From: an uncultured Ruminococcus sp.
Lineage (GTDB): Bacteria; Bacillota; Clostridia; Oscillospirales; Acutalibacteraceae
Assembly: GCA_902779615.1 (NCBI GenBank)
Contig: CACZCM010000012.1
Location: 1 to 51,743 of the forward strand
Direction: 5' to 3'
Length of the DNA: 51,743 nucleotides
Below the pieces are notes generated by a model. The model had not been told where the DNA came from, did no database searches, and saw only the letters and a list, made by a program, of their open reading frames with translations. This document shows, piece by piece, positions 50,749 to 51,743 of the stretch. The stretch's first letter is position 1, and each line of letters begins with the position of its first letter. The position numbers were made by a program, and so were the translations under genes.

Positions 50749-51743
50749 ATGCCGCCGCTGGCAGACAAGATCCGCCCCCGAAGGCTTGACGATGTTGTGG
50801 GGCAAACTCATTTGATCGGGCAGGGCAAACCGCTTCGCCGAATAATCGAGTCCGGAGAGATCCCGAACATGGTGTTCTACGGCCCTTCCGGCGTGGGAAA
50901 AACTACTATCGCTTCGATAATCGCCGACAGCACCAACAAAACGCTCCGCCGCTTAAACGCTACGACCGCTTCAACTCAGGATATCAAAGATGTGGTGGCG
51001 CAGATCGACACCTTTGCGGGAATGAACGGGATACTGCTTTATCTTGACGAGATACAGTACTTTAACAAAAAGCAGCAGCAGACTTTGCTTGAGTTTATCG
51101 AGAACGGCAGCATTACGCTCATAGCTTCGACTACAGAAAACCCCTATTTTTATGTATACAACGCAATATTATCACGCAGTACTGTATTTGAATTCAAAAC
51201 CATTGAATCGAAAGAGGTTCAGCGGGCAGTCAAACGGGCTTACGAGTGCATTGAAAAAGAAAAGGGCTTAACATACACGATCGAGAACGGCGTAACGGAA
51301 TATATAGCAACGGCGTGCGGCGGCGATGTGCGAAAAGCGCTGAACGCAGTGGAGCTGACTGCTCTGACCGCGGAGGATAACGGCAATGCGAAGATCATAA
51401 CGCTTGAAAGCGCAAAGCAGCTTACACAAAGATCTGCTCTGCGCTACGACAAAGACGGCGACTCTCATTACGACATTCTGTCGGGATATCAGAAATCAAT
51501 GAGAGGGTCGGACGCAAACGCTGCTTTGTATTATCTGGCAAGGCTGCTTGAAGCGGGCGATCTGCCTTCCGCCTGCCGCAGACTTATGGTTTGCGCGTGC
51601 GAAGATGTGGGGCTTGCATATCCTCAGCTGCTGCCGATAGTCAAAGCGTGTGTGGATATGGCAAATGCGGTCGGACTTCCCGAAGCGGCGATACCGCTTG
51701 CCGACGCAGTTGTGATGGTCGCAAATGCGCCGAAATCGAATTC
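50749..51743 (+). CDS. rarA: Replication-associated recombination protein A (RarA/MgsA), 3' end cut
   Basis: RarA is a clamp-loader-like AAA+ ATPase acting at stalled replication forks. It opens MPPLADKIRPRRLDDVVGQ and has Walker A GPSGVGKTT, Walker B LLYLDEIQYF, sensor 1 IASTTENPYFYV and the arginine finger region LSRSTVFEF. The C-terminal oligomerisation region begins near DILSGYQKSMRGSDANAA. The frame stays open to the window edge after 331 codons; about 90-110 more residues would be expected. It follows glyA by 75 bases. Confidence 0.95.
   Translation, partial: MPPLADKIRPRRLDDVVGQTHLIGQGKPLRRIIESGEIPNMVFYGPSGVGKTTIASIIADSTNKTLRRLNATTASTQDIKDVVAQIDTFAGMNGILLYLDEIQYFNKKQQQTLLEFIENGSITLIASTTENPYFYVYNAILSRSTVFEFKTIESKEVQRAVKRAYECIEKEKGLTYTIENGVTEYIATACGGDVRKALNAVELTALTAEDNGNAKIITLESAKQLTQRSALRYDKDGDSHYDILSGYQKSMRGSDANAALYYLARLLEAGDLPSACRRLMVCACEDVGLAYPQLLPIVKACVDMANAVGLPEAAIPLADAVVMVANAPKSN

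Noticed and set aside
51738-51743. Window ends in GAATTC (EcoRI site)
   Set aside because: This could be chance or a clone end; it does not affect annotation, and rarA simply runs off the edge.
1-51743. CRISPR arrays, tRNA or rRNA genes, transposases, phage genes
   Set aside because: None was recognised. The repeats present are dispersed, differ in length and lack regular spacers, so they are not CRISPR.

Overview
The window looks like a chromosomal segment of a low-to-mid-GC, spore-lineage Firmicute, most likely an Oscillospirales/Ruminococcus-type gut Clostridium. The grounds are spoIIE, a Gram-positive L20-type leader before infC-rpmI-rplT, a CIRCE/HrcA heat-shock operon, a paired M16 peptidase locus, TrmFO, strong purine-rich Shine-Dalgarno sites with many TTG starts, and intergenic repeats typical of that group. 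No phage, plasmid, insertion sequence with transposase, CRISPR array, tRNA or rRNA was recognised. Most of the window is housekeeping; the accessory interest lies in one small biosynthetic operon, several families of intergenic repeats, and a few genes with reading-frame or start-codon anomalies.

Layout. Positions 1-2072 (minus): rimO (cut by the window edge), recX and recA, with a good promoter and a hairpin-rich leader. Positions 2670-9434 (plus): DUF951, prfA, tsaC/sua5, coaE, a lytic transglycosylase and two M16 peptidase-like genes. Positions 9523-14370 (minus): leuS, rsfS, nadD fused to yqeK, and yhbY. Positions 14647-25938 (minus): rdgB, ftsY, smc, an Elp3-like radical SAM gene, rnc, plsX, trmFO and topA, tightly packed and often overlapping. 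Positions 26084-30824 (minus): dprA with a large insert, a TrmH/SpoU rRNA methyltransferase, a membrane protein, and the autoregulated infC-rpmI-rplT operon. Position 31095-33404: spoIIE. Positions 33996-35494 (plus): two unknown proteins. Positions 35752-41237 (minus): hrcA-grpE-dnaK under a perfect CIRCE, with dnaJ separated from dnaK by about 690 bases of repeat-bearing DNA. Positions 41797-42921: a polytopic membrane protein. Positions 43128-47355 (plus): the accessory operon. Positions 47404-49142 (minus): an ABC permease/ATPase pair whose ATPase has lost key residues. Positions 49420-51743 (plus): glyA and rarA (cut by the window edge).

The most distinctive system is the four-gene operon 43128-47355: an HpcH/HpaI (citrate-lyase-beta-like) C-C lyase, a phosphoribosyltransferase with a TRSP domain, a second StiP-like phosphoribosyltransferase with a Pelota-like C-terminus, and an ATP-grasp ligase. 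This set matches the predicted nucleoside-like metabolite module known from tellurium-resistance (ter) gene neighbourhoods, but no TerB/C/D gene and no HAD phosphatase is visible here, so it appears as a stand-alone version. Product and role are unknown.

Other points: dnaK has a one-base frame break near its C-terminus, sitting on an AGGAGG motif, a UCU-UGA stop and a perfect 7-bp palindrome. tsaC has no usable start codon in its own frame, and a well-placed leader ORF ends in UGA exactly at the frame junction. DUF951 appears to start at ACG. A multi-hairpin repeat family begins at or next to the stop codon of upstream genes and supplies the last codons of one of them. With two apparent frame breaks and one odd start, plain consensus errors must be excluded before recoding is believed.
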